Assembly: GCA_026705925.1 (NCBI GenBank)
Contig: JAPOZT010000015.1
Coordinates: 1-64,000, forward strand
Length of the DNA stretch: 64,000 nt
Source: Gemmatimonadota bacterium
GTDB lineage: Bacteria > JAAXHH01
Direction of reading: 5' to 3'
A program made the position numbers and the translations under genes. Under the pieces are notes generated by a model. That model was not told the origin of the DNA. It did not search any database and saw only the letters and a list, made by a program, of their open reading frames with translations. Numbering within the stretch: the stretch's first letter is position 1; every line of letters begins with the position of its first letter. Below, one piece after another: positions 51,970 through 59,823 of the stretch.

Positions 51970-52156
51970 GTGTACAAAAGAAAAGAGTATTGTACAAAAC
52001 CCGCGGATGGTGCGTACAAATAGATAGATATTAGTACAAAAGGCGATATAAGTTATACAAAGAGATGTAGAGTTGTACGATATCATGTTATACAAACCAG
52101 TGAATAATTGTACATAGTATGGGCGAGTTTGTACAATAAATAGGTAAATTGTACAC
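51970..52156. repeat. TTGTACAA box array, cluster 2 (10 boxes)
   Basis: Boxes start at 51970 (GTGTACAA), 51990, 52012 (GCGTACAA), 52032 (TAGTACAA), 52053 (TTATACAA), 52073 (TTGTACGA), 52088 (TTATACAA), 52108 (TTGTACAT), 52129 and 52149 (TTGTACAC). Steps are 20, 22, 20, 21, 20, 15, 20, 21 and 20 bp. Most cores are followed by A-rich sequence on the plus strand. Confidence 0.88.
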
Positions 52157-52164
52157 TTGTCGAA

Positions 52165-52193
52165 TTCGGTTCCTCTTGGAATCCAGGTATAAT
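52165..52193 (+). promoter_or_regulatory. Possible promoter of the dehydrogenase gene at 52244
   Basis: A perfect TATAAT (52188-52193) has only a weak -35 (TTCGGT, 52165-52170) at 17 bp. It lies directly after the last TTGTACAA box, so a weak -35 combined with an upstream binding array would suit activator-dependent control (inference). Confidence 0.4.
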
Positions 52194-52243
52194 CCTACCG
52201 GTTAAAGTCAACAACCCGCGTTTCAACAAAACAAGTTACTTCA

Positions 52244-53236
52244 TTGCGTCCACGTCGATTTATCAGCACAGAATTACGAAAGATTGGACTGGAGGAGTAT
52301 GATCTTCCTCCGGTACCGAATGATGGCGTACTCGTCCAGACCGAGTATACGGCCGTTAGCGTGGGCACGGAGATATACAACTTTATAAATGGTTGCGAGC
52401 CGGGTGGAACGCCGAGGTTTCCGCGATACACAGGTTATTGTAATGCGGGCGTAGTTTTGGAGGTTGGAAAGGATGTAAAGGAAATTGTTCCGGGCGACCG
52501 TGTTACCGGACAGGGGAATCATGCTAGTCATTCGATAATGTCTGGCTTAATCACCAAGGTGCCGGCGAACGTATCATCCAGGGCCGCGGCTTTCATGGTC
52601 ATGGGGGCGACTTCGCTGCATGGCCACCGCGTTGCCCGTCCGGAACTGGGCGAGGCCGTGGTGGTGATCGGCATGGGCATCGTGGGCCAGTTGGCCGCCA
52701 CTTTTGCGAAACTGAGCGGCGCCGTACCCGTAATCGGCGTGGATCTGGATGACTTTCGCCTTCAAAAAGCCCGTGAACTCGGGGTCGACGTATGTATCAA
52801 TCCGGATAATGAAACCGACGTGGCCGAAGCGGTGCGCCAGCACTGCGCGGCAGACGGTGCGGACCTGGTCATCGAAGCAACGGGCATACCCGCTGTATAT
52901 CCGATGGCGCTGACCCTGCCGCGCCTCGGCGGACGTCTGCTCGCGCTCGGTTCCCCGCGCGGATCGGTGGAGGTGAGTTTCTTACACGAGGTCCATCTGC
53001 GCGAGGTCACGATTCTAGGCGCTCACCAACCTAAAACGCCCGACGAGGCCGACCTGTACTATCCCTGGGGCAAGCGCAGGGACCGCGACCTGGTCCTGCG
53101 GCTCATGGGTGAAGGAAAACTGCCGATCGAGGACCTGATCACTCACGAAGCCGACCCCTCTGACTGCCAGTCTGTCTACGATATGCTTGCAGATGATCCC
53201 AGGGAGGTGCTGGGGGTGGTGTTCAGGTGGGACTGA
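52244..53236 (+). CDS. Medium-chain dehydrogenase/reductase family protein
   Basis: 330 residues, MDR fold without zinc-binding Cys clusters. N-terminal GroES-like part (VLVQTEYTAVSVGTE) and Rossmann motif VVIGMGIVGQLAA, then VEATGIPAVY-like and HEVHLREVTILGAHQP segments. It belongs to the same Cys-poor group as the protein at 9819. The only start available before an upstream in-frame stop (52190) is TTG, 51 bp after TATAAT. The first ~310 bp are visibly more AT-rich than the remainder. Confidence 0.83.
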   Translation: MRPRRFISTELRKIGLEEYDLPPVPNDGVLVQTEYTAVSVGTEIYNFINGCEPGGTPRFPRYTGYCNAGVVLEVGKDVKEIVPGDRVTGQGNHASHSIMSGLITKVPANVSSRAAAFMVMGATSLHGHRVARPELGEAVVVIGMGIVGQLAATFAKLSGAVPVIGVDLDDFRLQKARELGVDVCINPDNETDVAEAVRQHCAADGADLVIEATGIPAVYPMALTLPRLGGRLLALGSPRGSVEVSFLHEVHLREVTILGAHQPKTPDEADLYYPWGKRRDRDLVLRLMGEGKLPIEDLITHEADPSDCQSVYDMLADDPREVLGVVFRWD

Positions 53237-53420
53237 GATCACGAGTACAATGTGTTCTGCATCATTGACGACGTTCCTACAAGTTGGGTCTACTGTAGTT
53301 GGTAATGTTTGGTTCCAAACTGACCAGCCAGACCACATAGTCCGGTGACTAAGGATATAATCAAGACAGCGAACCGAAACCTCATACTCGCCCCTCGTTC
53401 GTTATATCCGAATGTTATGG

Positions 53421-54131
53421 CTATTGCGAAGGCGCGGGCCAACTCTCAATTTCAGCTTGTACAATCTTGTTTACATCCTTCGAGTCACAACGTATCGAGA
53501 TGTCTTCAAGGTTTCCTATACATAGTCTTAAGGCATCGCACCCTTCAGATTCATTTATGACAGCAATTCTAAACTCTTTCTGGTACTTAAACCGGCTGCG
53601 TTTAAAAAAAACCGGATCCAAGCAGTCCTGTGCGGTCTGGGGAGTATTTGTAGGATCGAAGTAAGAAACAAGACCCATCGCCCCCAAGTGATTTTGCTCC
53701 TCTAAATACGCCTTTACTCGATCAAGGAAACTCTGAGGTTTTGTTACAATCACAGCGTGTTGTCCAAAATCAAATGTGCATCTGGGATCTATTGGCATGT
53801 GTTTTTTAATCTCTTCTACATTTTCCTTTGTTACTTGATCAAATTCCCCAGTATGGATTGCTGCTAGGCAGAAGACGTTTAAGTTCAGCAATCCTTCAAA
53901 TGGTATATGAACAGAGTTGATACTCTTGGGCGGGATAGTCATTTTAGCCCCACCAGCGGAGATCGTGAAAACCATGTCCTCGGTTATAGGCATCGAGCTA
54001 GTACCTTCAAAAGAGTCAATACCCTCGTCTCGGTAATAACGAACTCTGTTAGCATGTAGTATCCCGCTACGGAAATCATCAGCATGTTTTTCTTTCTTAC
54101 ACATCTTTATAAAGAAAAACACCCGTGGCAT
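53421..54131 (-). CDS. Unrecognised AT-rich accessory gene product
   Basis: 236 residues; I do not recognise the family with certainty. The N-terminal segment has the spacing F-x-x-DFRSGILHANRVRYYRDEGID...EGT, a pattern I associate with poorly characterised accessory proteins that begin with a KY-x-DF-x-G-x-L motif. The middle has a beta-rich region (VFTISAGGAKMTI), and the C-terminal part contains RFKYQKEFRIAVI. GGAG lies six bases before the ATG. Base composition is much lower in GC than the neighbours, indicating transfer. It lies 135 bp downstream of the nuclease-like gene on the same strand, so the two may be a cassette. Confidence 0.65.
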   Translation of the reverse strand: MPRVFFFIKMCKKEKHADDFRSGILHANRVRYYRDEGIDSFEGTSSMPITEDMVFTISAGGAKMTIPPKSINSVHIPFEGLLNLNVFCLAAIHTGEFDQVTKENVEEIKKHMPIDPRCTFDFGQHAVIVTKPQSFLDRVKAYLEEQNHLGAMGLVSYFDPTNTPQTAQDCLDPVFFKRSRFKYQKEFRIAVINESEGCDALRLCIGNLEDISIRCDSKDVNKIVQAEIESWPAPSQ

Positions 54132-54266
54132 TGCTTACTCCAATGACTGAGATGGTTCTAGCACTTTCGGATTCTACTGAGCTGAAACGTAGTCGGCATG
54201 AATTGGTCGCCAACCCTTCGATAACCATTTCATGCAACTGCTTTACGAACCGACACTCAAAACGCC

Positions 54267-55142
54267 TCATTCTGGAGGATCATTACGGTAAGCCTCCTCA
54301 ACTAATCTCGACAACTCTTTATAGTTTTTAGTGCGTTGTCCTCTCCGTTTCGCCAACTCACGTAGCTTGCTTAGACCTATTTTCTTCTGATCTCGGATCT
54401 CTTCATTCAAGACAGTCGACATGAGAATGTAGAACTCCCATTTTTCGAGATCGAGAGGACAAGGTATCTCGTCCGGTACACCAAGTAGGCAGAAAACATA
54501 GCAATCTGCACTTCGCGTGGTTTCCCCGAATATATCAGTTTCTCTAGCATTGGGAGCAATTCCAAACTCGATAACGGAATCCTTAGAGTTATTCCGATGC
54601 CAACTTTGGTAGTATGCGGAACTTTTAACCTCGATTGAAAATCGTGCATCATCTGTTTTTGAATAGTACATTATGTCGTACGATTCCCAAGCAGCACGAG
54701 GGTAGTTCAGAGTCTCCTCCTCTGCTCCGAGTATCTTTGCGACGATGAACTCAGCCAGAACCCCGCGACTGATGTTGTTTAGTAGATCGGATCCCATCCA
54801 TCTCCAATAGTCATAAACTGTAAAGCCCAAGGAATTGCCATTATGCCTGAACGGTTCTTTTCCGTCCCTGAATACTGGCCGCTTTCTAAGGTCGCCAGGG
54901 CCATTAGGCGATCGCGATTTAACTTGCCCATGTAAATCGACTAACTTTCTCTGCTTCTTTAGCTGATGCTTTGCATTGTAGACGCGTTGAAGAAACTTAC
55001 GATTTGTTGCCTGATTTGGCGAAAGGTGAAATCTTCTAGCAATAAGACGACTAATCTTTGGGATACTCCGAGTTTTTCCGTCTGCTGATATCTCTAACAT
55101 GGTGGATTTGATCTCAGGTATTTTCGGTAGCATAAGAAGCAT
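54267..55142 (-). CDS. PD-(D/E)XK nuclease-like accessory protein
   Basis: 291 residues. The C-terminal two thirds carry the restriction-endonuclease fold signature: Glu131 in SRGVLAEFIVA, Asp156 in WESYDIMYY, and Glu171-x-Lys173 in FSIEVKSSAYYQ, followed by a hydrophobic strand in SADCYVFCLL. The N-terminal ~80 residues look like a small basic helical domain (KISRLIARRFHL, Lys/Arg-rich) that could bind DNA. GGGAG precedes the ATG. The gene is AT-rich compared with its surroundings. It is probably a defence or mobile-element nuclease, but no methylase or helicase partner is present. Confidence 0.7.
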   Translation of the reverse strand: MLLMLPKIPEIKSTMLEISADGKTRSIPKISRLIARRFHLSPNQATNRKFLQRVYNAKHQLKKQRKLVDLHGQVKSRSPNGPGDLRKRPVFRDGKEPFRHNGNSLGFTVYDYWRWMGSDLLNNISRGVLAEFIVAKILGAEEETLNYPRAAWESYDIMYYSKTDDARFSIEVKSSAYYQSWHRNNSKDSVIEFGIAPNARETDIFGETTRSADCYVFCLLGVPDEIPCPLDLEKWEFYILMSTVLNEEIRDQKKIGLSKLRELAKRRGQRTKNYKELSRLVEEAYRNDPPE

Positions 55143-55371
55143 ATTGACTCCCTATTTATAACATGAAGTTACTCTAGTCGTGTACCGTGAATCTAACTTT
55201 TTACTACTTTTACGACAAGTGTTCCTACTTGATTGCTATTCTGTGACTAAAGTAATGGGACCCTAGTGAACTATTCAGATTCTGAGAATGCTAAAGGCAG
55301 TTGCGCATTTCTCTACATTTGTTGCATCCAGCAGTCTTTCATGCTGTATCACGCCCACCCCCATTTTCTCC

Positions 55372-55400
55372 TTGATTGGACTGTGATTTTCCCGTAAAAT
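55372..55400 (+). promoter_or_regulatory. Probable promoter of the MoaD-like operon
   Basis: TTGATT (55372-55377) and TAAAAT (55395-55400) are separated by 17 bp, about 100 bp before the first start codon. Confidence 0.6.
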
Positions 55401-55414
55401 CAACGGTCAGGATT

Positions 55415-55430
55415 CACCCATGCATGGGTG
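55415..55430. promoter_or_regulatory. Perfect 16-bp palindrome downstream of the promoter (operator candidate)
   Basis: CACCCATGCATGGGTG reads the same on both strands and lies about 8 bp after the predicted transcription start of the MoaD-like operon. It could be an operator for a dimeric regulator or a hairpin in the leader. Confidence 0.5.
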
Positions 55431-55498
55431 TTTCCGGGCGCGCATAACCATATGTAAAACAGGTATTTATCGATAACTAGAAATGGAGAGGATGCCCC

Positions 55499-55741
55499 AT
55501 GACCGTTTCCGTTAAGCTCTTTGCCACCCTGAGAAAATACCTGCCCGAGGACGCGGTCAACAAAACGGCGACGATTGAGCTCGGTGACCAGGCCACGGCG
55601 GGCGACATCATCTCGCAACTGGCCATCCCCGATGGACACATACACCTGATCCTGATCGACGGAAAACACTCGGCTGAAGACACCCCGCTGACGGACGGCG
55701 CGGTAGTCAGCTTCTTCCCGCCGATAGCCGGCGGAGCCTAG
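55499..55741 (+). CDS. MoaD/ThiS family sulfur-carrier-like protein
   Basis: 80 residues with the beta-grasp pattern VSVKLFATLRKYLPE at the N-terminus, GDIISQLAIPDGHIHLILIDG in the middle and a C-terminal PPIAGGA. The usual end is Gly-Gly; here one Ala follows, so the tail would have to be trimmed or the protein may not be activated. GGAGAGG precedes the ATG by seven bases. Sulfur carriers donate sulfur for molybdopterin, thiamine or tungsten cofactor. It heads a run with a small unknown and an OmpA-family gene. Confidence 0.8.
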   Translation: MTVSVKLFATLRKYLPEDAVNKTATIELGDQATAGDIISQLAIPDGHIHLILIDGKHSAEDTPLTDGAVVSFFPPIAGGA

Positions 55742-55746
55742 GGCCG

Positions 55747-56040
55747 GTGTCCTGCCACACCTATTTCGGATTCAAGCTGGAAGACGCTGTCCGGGGCCTG
55801 AAACGGGCGCTGCAGGACGAGAACATCCCCGTCGTGTCCGTCCGCGAGGTCGATGACCAGGTCGTATTCGCGGTCGATGTCGCATCTGAAACCGGGGAAA
55901 TCACCCTGGCCTATCATACCACGAAGACCCATCCCCTGGCCAGGCTGGGTGAAATCCCCGCGATTGAGGTCACGGTCGACGATCACCTCCCCGATGTCAA
56001 ACCCGTGCTGACCATGGCCTTTTTGAGAGGCGGAGGTTGA
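55747..56040 (+). CDS. Small protein of unknown function
   Basis: 97 residues starting with GTG, 5 bp after the MoaD-like gene. I do not recognise it. It has an alternating beta pattern (VVSVREVDDQVVFAVDVAS, ITLAYHTTKTHP) and no signal peptide, motif or Cys pair, except a Cys near the N-terminus. Codon use matches the neighbours. The close spacing suggests it works with the MoaD-like protein or is translated with OmpA downstream (4 bp). Confidence 0.6.
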   Translation: MSCHTYFGFKLEDAVRGLKRALQDENIPVVSVREVDDQVVFAVDVASETGEITLAYHTTKTHPLARLGEIPAIEVTVDDHLPDVKPVLTMAFLRGGG

Positions 56041-56044
56041 CCTA

Positions 56045-57583
56045 ATGCGTGCCGGTTTCCTGGTTGCCCTTTGCCTATGTATTTCTTCACTCCTGACGAC
56101 GCCCCTCCCCATGTGGGCGCAAGGCTTCGGGAGCAGTAGCCCAGCCAGTGCGGCCGGTCGGATCACTGCGGCTACTGCCTCCCTGAATCAGCTTTCCGAT
56201 CTCGACGCCGGTTTCCTGATCCCTGATACCTACAACAAGGTCCAGGAGGCCTACGACCGATATACCCGGGATATACGGGAAGGCAAATCGACCGGGGATA
56301 TCGAGCGTTCCTATACGGAGTTCGACGCCGCAGTGTCTGAGGCACGGGAACGGCTGGATCGCGTAAACGAGATCCTGATGGTACCGCTGGTGAAGCGGTC
56401 GGCAGCCCAGCGGGCGAACGCCCCCGCGATGGTTCCGGATGCCTTCGAGGAGGCCGAAAGCCGCCTCGAACGGGCCATTTCCAGGCTGGAAGACGACCGG
56501 GTCTCCGACGCCTTCGCCCTGGGACAGGAGGCGGCCGCACTCTATGATGACGCGAGGTCGTCGGTGATCGAGATGTCGCTCATCGGTTCGGCGCAGATCG
56601 GCCTGGCCGAAGCCGAGAACCAGGACTGGGACCGGTTGGCTCCGGCGTCCTTCGCGCAGGCCCGGCGGTTGGTGGACGAAGTGACCAGCGCGCTGGATCG
56701 TGGGGAACCCCTCACTGCCGCGCTGCGAAACAAGGCCCAGGCCGCCGATCACGCGGTACGGCGCGCCATCGAGATTGCGTCACAGGTTGACGTCCTCCGC
56801 AGCGATCCCGGGAACTGGGAGCGCATGTTGCTGGCGCGGGAGGATCTCGTCCGACAGGCCGCCGACATGGCGGGGGTCGCCGCCGATTTTCTGGCCGATG
56901 ACCCGCAGGCGATTATGACGGCAAGCCTGCGCACACTCGCCGCGCGGCAGGATTCCCTTGACCTCCTGCTCCAGCGGGCAGAGGAGGACGCCGCGGCCCT
57001 CAGGGCCGAGGTCGATTCCCTGCACCAGGCCATCGAGGAACAGCAGATTCGTTTGTCGTCCATGGTGGAGAGTTACCAACAGGACCTTCAGCAGAGAAAA
57101 GAGGAGATTGACCGGGAACGTCGTGAACTCAGGGAGTACCTGTACGAAAAGACCCAGCTGGATGCCGCCGCACAGGCCCAGGAACGTTTTTCGGACAGCG
57201 AAGCGATCGTGGTGCGAGATGACGACCGGCTTACCCTGCGGCTCATCGGGCTGTCTTTCCGGGCGGGAAGAACGGAAATACCTGGAGGAGCGCGCGATCT
57301 GCTCGAAAAACTCGGGGAGTTCCTCGTGTTGTATCCTCAGACCCTCGTTGCCGTGGAGGGCCATACGGACGCTACCGGCGCGGAGGACAAGAACGTCACC
57401 CTCTCGAAGTCCCGCGCCGATGCAGTCATGCAGTTTTTGGCGGACCAATCCGGTGTTGAGGCCGAACGTATGACGTCCTCCGGCCTGGGTAGCGCGCAGC
57501 CCATCGACAGCAACAATACGCGTAGCGGCCGGGAAAGAAACCGGCGCATCGACGTGGTATTGACCTTCACCAGAGATCTGTAA
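56045..57583 (+). CDS. OmpA-family protein with signal peptide and coiled coil
   Basis: 512 residues. A signal peptide (about 1-25, ending near PMWAQG) is followed by about 350 residues of helical, Glu/Arg/Ala-rich repeats, probably coiled coil (for example VDSLHQAIEEQQIRLSSMVE), and a C-terminal OmpA domain (about 400-512) with LVAVEGHTDATG and SKSRADAVMQFL. The OmpA domain binds peptidoglycan. The protein probably links the outer membrane or a complex to the wall. Confidence 0.88.
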   Translation: MRAGFLVALCLCISSLLTTPLPMWAQGFGSSSPASAAGRITAATASLNQLSDLDAGFLIPDTYNKVQEAYDRYTRDIREGKSTGDIERSYTEFDAAVSEARERLDRVNEILMVPLVKRSAAQRANAPAMVPDAFEEAESRLERAISRLEDDRVSDAFALGQEAAALYDDARSSVIEMSLIGSAQIGLAEAENQDWDRLAPASFAQARRLVDEVTSALDRGEPLTAALRNKAQAADHAVRRAIEIASQVDVLRSDPGNWERMLLAREDLVRQAADMAGVAADFLADDPQAIMTASLRTLAARQDSLDLLLQRAEEDAAALRAEVDSLHQAIEEQQIRLSSMVESYQQDLQQRKEEIDRERRELREYLYEKTQLDAAAQAQERFSDSEAIVVRDDDRLTLRLIGLSFRAGRTEIPGGARDLLEKLGEFLVLYPQTLVAVEGHTDATGAEDKNVTLSKSRADAVMQFLADQSGVEAERMTSSGLGSAQPIDSNNTRSGRERNRRIDVVLTFTRDL

Positions 57584-57657
57584 CAAAACACGCAGCGGCG
57601 CACTTGCGAACGATGCGAGGCGTCCGATGCGGAGAGGATGCCAAGGAGAACGCCAAA

Positions 57658-58323
57658 TTGAGCAATGAAATCGGCAGCGAAATGTACGAGGAGATGAAGG
57701 AGAATTTGTTTTCGGCGGTGATCGCGGACGCCCTGGACGCCTGCGGATACCGCGACCAGATCCTTCGTCACGACATCCGGCCCCTGTATCCCGATGCGGT
57801 CGTGGTGGGCCGGGCACTGACCGTCCTGTCCGTCGACGTGTACGACATTCCCGACGAGCCCTACAAGCTGGAACTGGAAGCCGTGGACGCCCTGAAGCCC
57901 GGGGACGTCCTCGTGGCACAGACCAACGGTACGACGCGAAGCAGTCTCTGGGGCGAGCTGCTCTCTACCGCCGCGGAGGCCCGGGGGGCGCGGGGTGCCG
58001 TGATCGACGGGTTCACCCGGGATTCGCAGGCTATCGCCGACATGGGCTTTCCGCTGTTCGTCCGCGGTATCGCGCCCTATGATTCGAAGGGCAGGAGCGA
58101 CGTCATCGCCTACAATACGCCCATCGACTGCGGCGGCGTGACGGTTTGTCCGGGCGACCTGGTATTCGGCGACTTCGACGGGGTCGTGGTCGTACCGCGG
58201 GCCGTGGAAGAACAGGTACTGAAAGTGGCGTTTGAGAAGGCAGCCGAAGAAAAAGAGGTCAAGCAGGCGCTGCAGAACGGCATGTCCGCCACCGCCGCCT
58301 TCGAGAAATACGGCATTCTCTGA
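57658..58323 (+). CDS. RraA-like family protein
   Basis: 221 residues from a TTG with AAGGAG nine bases upstream; an ATG at 57682 is an alternative. The RraA/HMG-aldolase fold is seen in SAVIADALDACGYRD, GAVIDGFTRDSQAIADMGFPLF and VTVCPGDLVFGDFDGVVVVP. Members include RNase E regulators, HMG/CHA aldolases and oxaloacetate decarboxylases; the GDLVFGDxDGV motif occurs in all. A ring-cleavage-type aldolase is more likely than an RNase regulator given no RNase E context (inference). Its stop overlaps the FtcD gene (TGATG). Confidence 0.85.
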   Translation: MSNEIGSEMYEEMKENLFSAVIADALDACGYRDQILRHDIRPLYPDAVVVGRALTVLSVDVYDIPDEPYKLELEAVDALKPGDVLVAQTNGTTRSSLWGELLSTAAEARGARGAVIDGFTRDSQAIADMGFPLFVRGIAPYDSKGRSDVIAYNTPIDCGGVTVCPGDLVFGDFDGVVVVPRAVEEQVLKVAFEKAAEEKEVKQALQNGMSATAAFEKYGIL

Positions 58324-59255
58324 TGAGCGCCCTGATCGAGTGTGTGCCCAATTTCAGCGAAGGGCGCGATACGGGCATCGTGGAGGCCATTGCCGCCAGC
58401 ATCGCCGCCGTCGACGGTGTCCACCTGGCCGGCATGGAAATGGACGGAGATCACAACCGCTCCGTGATCACGTTCATGGGTTCGCCCGGAGATGTCGCCC
58501 GGGGCGCTTTTGAAGGCTGCAGGACGGCCCGGGACCTCATCGACCTGAGACGCCACCGCGGCGTACATCCCCGGATCGGCGCGACGGACGTCATCCCCTT
58601 CATTCCCCTTTCAAACTGCACCATGGACGATTGCGTCTCCCTCGCCCGGGACTGCGGCGGGGAGATCGGCCGATCACTCGGGATTCCGGTGTACTTCTAC
58701 GGCCATGCCGCCTTGGATACGCGGCGGCGCGAGCTACCGGATATACGCCGGGGAGGATTCGAACGTCTGGTGGAGCAGGCCCGACGGGCCTCCAATGCCC
58801 AACACAACCGGCAGGACCCGGACCTTGCGCCCGACGCAGGACCGGAAACGGTCCACGCTTCCGCGGGCGCCACGGCGGTCGGTGTCCGCGATATCCTTGT
58901 CGCCTACAATGTGAACCTGAACACCGACGACGTTCGCGTGGCCCGGACGATCGCGCAGGTGGTCCGGGAGAAAAGTGGGGGCCTGACCGGGGTGCGGGCG
59001 CTCGGACTGTTGCTTCCGGGACGGCACCTCGCCCAGGTATCCATGAACCTGACCGACTATCGGCAAACGGGCATGGCCCGGGCATACGCAACGGTCGCGC
59101 GCCTCGCGGAAGCTCAAGGGGTCGAGGTCCTGGAAAGCGAACTGATCGGACTCGCCCCCCGTGACGCCCTGGGCGACGCGGTGCCCGAGGACCTGCGCAT
59201 GAAGCCGCTGGATCCAGACCGGTATCTGGAAACCCACATCAGCCGATTCGACTGA
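58323..59255 (+). CDS. ftcD: Glutamate formimidoyltransferase
   Basis: 310 residues, only the formiminotransferase part (no cyclodeaminase domain). Motifs: IECVPNFSEGRD at the N-terminus, GMEMDGDHNRSVITF and RHRGVHPRIGATDVIPF. It moves the formimino group from N-formimino-glutamate to tetrahydrofolate in histidine breakdown. It starts inside the RraA stop. No hut genes are nearby. Confidence 0.92.
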   Translation: MSALIECVPNFSEGRDTGIVEAIAASIAAVDGVHLAGMEMDGDHNRSVITFMGSPGDVARGAFEGCRTARDLIDLRRHRGVHPRIGATDVIPFIPLSNCTMDDCVSLARDCGGEIGRSLGIPVYFYGHAALDTRRRELPDIRRGGFERLVEQARRASNAQHNRQDPDLAPDAGPETVHASAGATAVGVRDILVAYNVNLNTDDVRVARTIAQVVREKSGGLTGVRALGLLLPGRHLAQVSMNLTDYRQTGMARAYATVARLAEAQGVEVLESELIGLAPRDALGDAVPEDLRMKPLDPDRYLETHISRFD

Positions 59256-59298
59256 CGTCCCGCTCCCGGCTGTTCACCCCTGCAAATCCCTAAATACC

Positions 59299-59327
59299 TT
59301 GACGCCGAACTCCTGCCTTCTTATAAT
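59299..59327 (+). promoter_or_regulatory. Sigma70-type promoter of the Rrf2-cysK operon
   Basis: TTGACG (59299-59304) and a perfect TATAAT (59322-59327) have the ideal 17 bp spacer, about 40 bp before the Rrf2 start codon. Confidence 0.75.
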
Positions 59328-59328
59328 G

Positions 59329-59345
59329 TTGACTAAATTAGTAAA
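59329..59345 (+). promoter_or_regulatory. Rrf2/IscR-type operator
   Basis: TTGACTAAATTAGTAAA matches the IscR type-1 consensus YYGACTRwwwYAGTCRR except one position. It begins directly after the -10 box, where binding would block transcription. It is inferred to be the target of the Rrf2 regulator encoded next, giving autorepression and control of cysK and cysO. Confidence 0.6.
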
Positions 59346-59372
59346 CTAAACCCCGGAGGCCAGGGAGGGCGC

Positions 59373-59813
59373 ATGCGTGTATCGGCCAAGGCGGAGTATG
59401 CGTGCAGGGCCGTGCTGGAATTGACAAGATACCACGACAAGGCGGAAGTCATCCATATCAGCGACATCGCCGTCCGCCAATCCATCCCTGAAAAATACCT
59501 CGTTCAAATCCTCCTGCAGCTGCAGCGCGCCGGACTGGTGCGGAGCAAGCGCGGAGCGACCGGGGGTTACTCGCTGGCGCGGGCTCCGGGCGAGATCTCG
59601 CTGGGTGACGTGATCCGGGCCATGGACGGCGCCCTGATCTCCGTCGAAAGCCTTTCCGGCGACGCCGAGATAACGGACCAGCTGAGCGGTCAGCACGTAC
59701 TGAAGGACGTTTGGATGGGGGTGCAGGAAAAACTCGGCGATATCATGGACGGCATCACGTTCGAAGACATTTCCAGGCAGGCGCAGAAGAACCTGTCCAT
59801 GTACTACATCTAA
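59373..59813 (+). CDS. Rrf2 family transcriptional regulator
   Basis: 146 residues. N-terminal winged helix (about 1-80) with SAKAEYACRAVLELTRY, DIAVRQSIPEKYLVQIL and KRGATGGYSLAR. The C-terminal part lacks the three Cys ligands of IscR; only Cys11 is seen. CymR-like regulation of cysteine biosynthesis is likely, since it is 10 bp upstream of cysK. A likely operator overlaps its promoter. Confidence 0.9.
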   Translation: MRVSAKAEYACRAVLELTRYHDKAEVIHISDIAVRQSIPEKYLVQILLQLQRAGLVRSKRGATGGYSLARAPGEISLGDVIRAMDGALISVESLSGDAEITDQLSGQHVLKDVWMGVQEKLGDIMDGITFEDISRQAQKNLSMYYI

Positions 59814-59823
59814 AGGGTAGCCC

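Larger units (their letters stand above)
51484..52243. other. 760-bp AT-rich intergenic region with phased TTGTACAA boxes
   Basis: No protein-coding gene is supported here. The region contains two clusters of TTGTACAA-like boxes (6 then 10 copies) at about 20-22 bp spacing, separated by about 280 bp that include an inverted repeat and no boxes. The last box lies 8 bp before a probable promoter for the dehydrogenase gene. The region is clearly more AT-rich than its flanks. Confidence 0.8.
55143..55498. other. AT-rich gap ending in a clear promoter and palindrome
   Basis: About 355 bp without a gene. On the minus strand TTGTCG and TAGATT 17 bp apart (55218-55190) could drive the nuclease gene. 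On the plus strand a good promoter (55372-55400) and a 16 bp perfect palindrome (55415-55430) precede the MoaD-like gene. Base composition changes from AT-rich to GC-rich near 55480. Confidence 0.5.

Noticed and set aside
51576..52156. CRISPR array
   Set aside because: The repeated element is only 8 bp and tolerates changes, and gaps are 12-14 bp; no direct repeats of 24 bp or more and no cas genes.
51484..55498. Complete insertion sequence or transposon
   Set aside because: No transposase or integrase is encoded in the AT-rich region and I saw no clear terminal inverted repeats around it.
55143..55498. Riboswitch in the gap before the MoaD-like gene
   Set aside because: The leader after the predicted promoter is only about 90 nt, with one palindrome; no recognisable Moco or other riboswitch core could be matched by eye.
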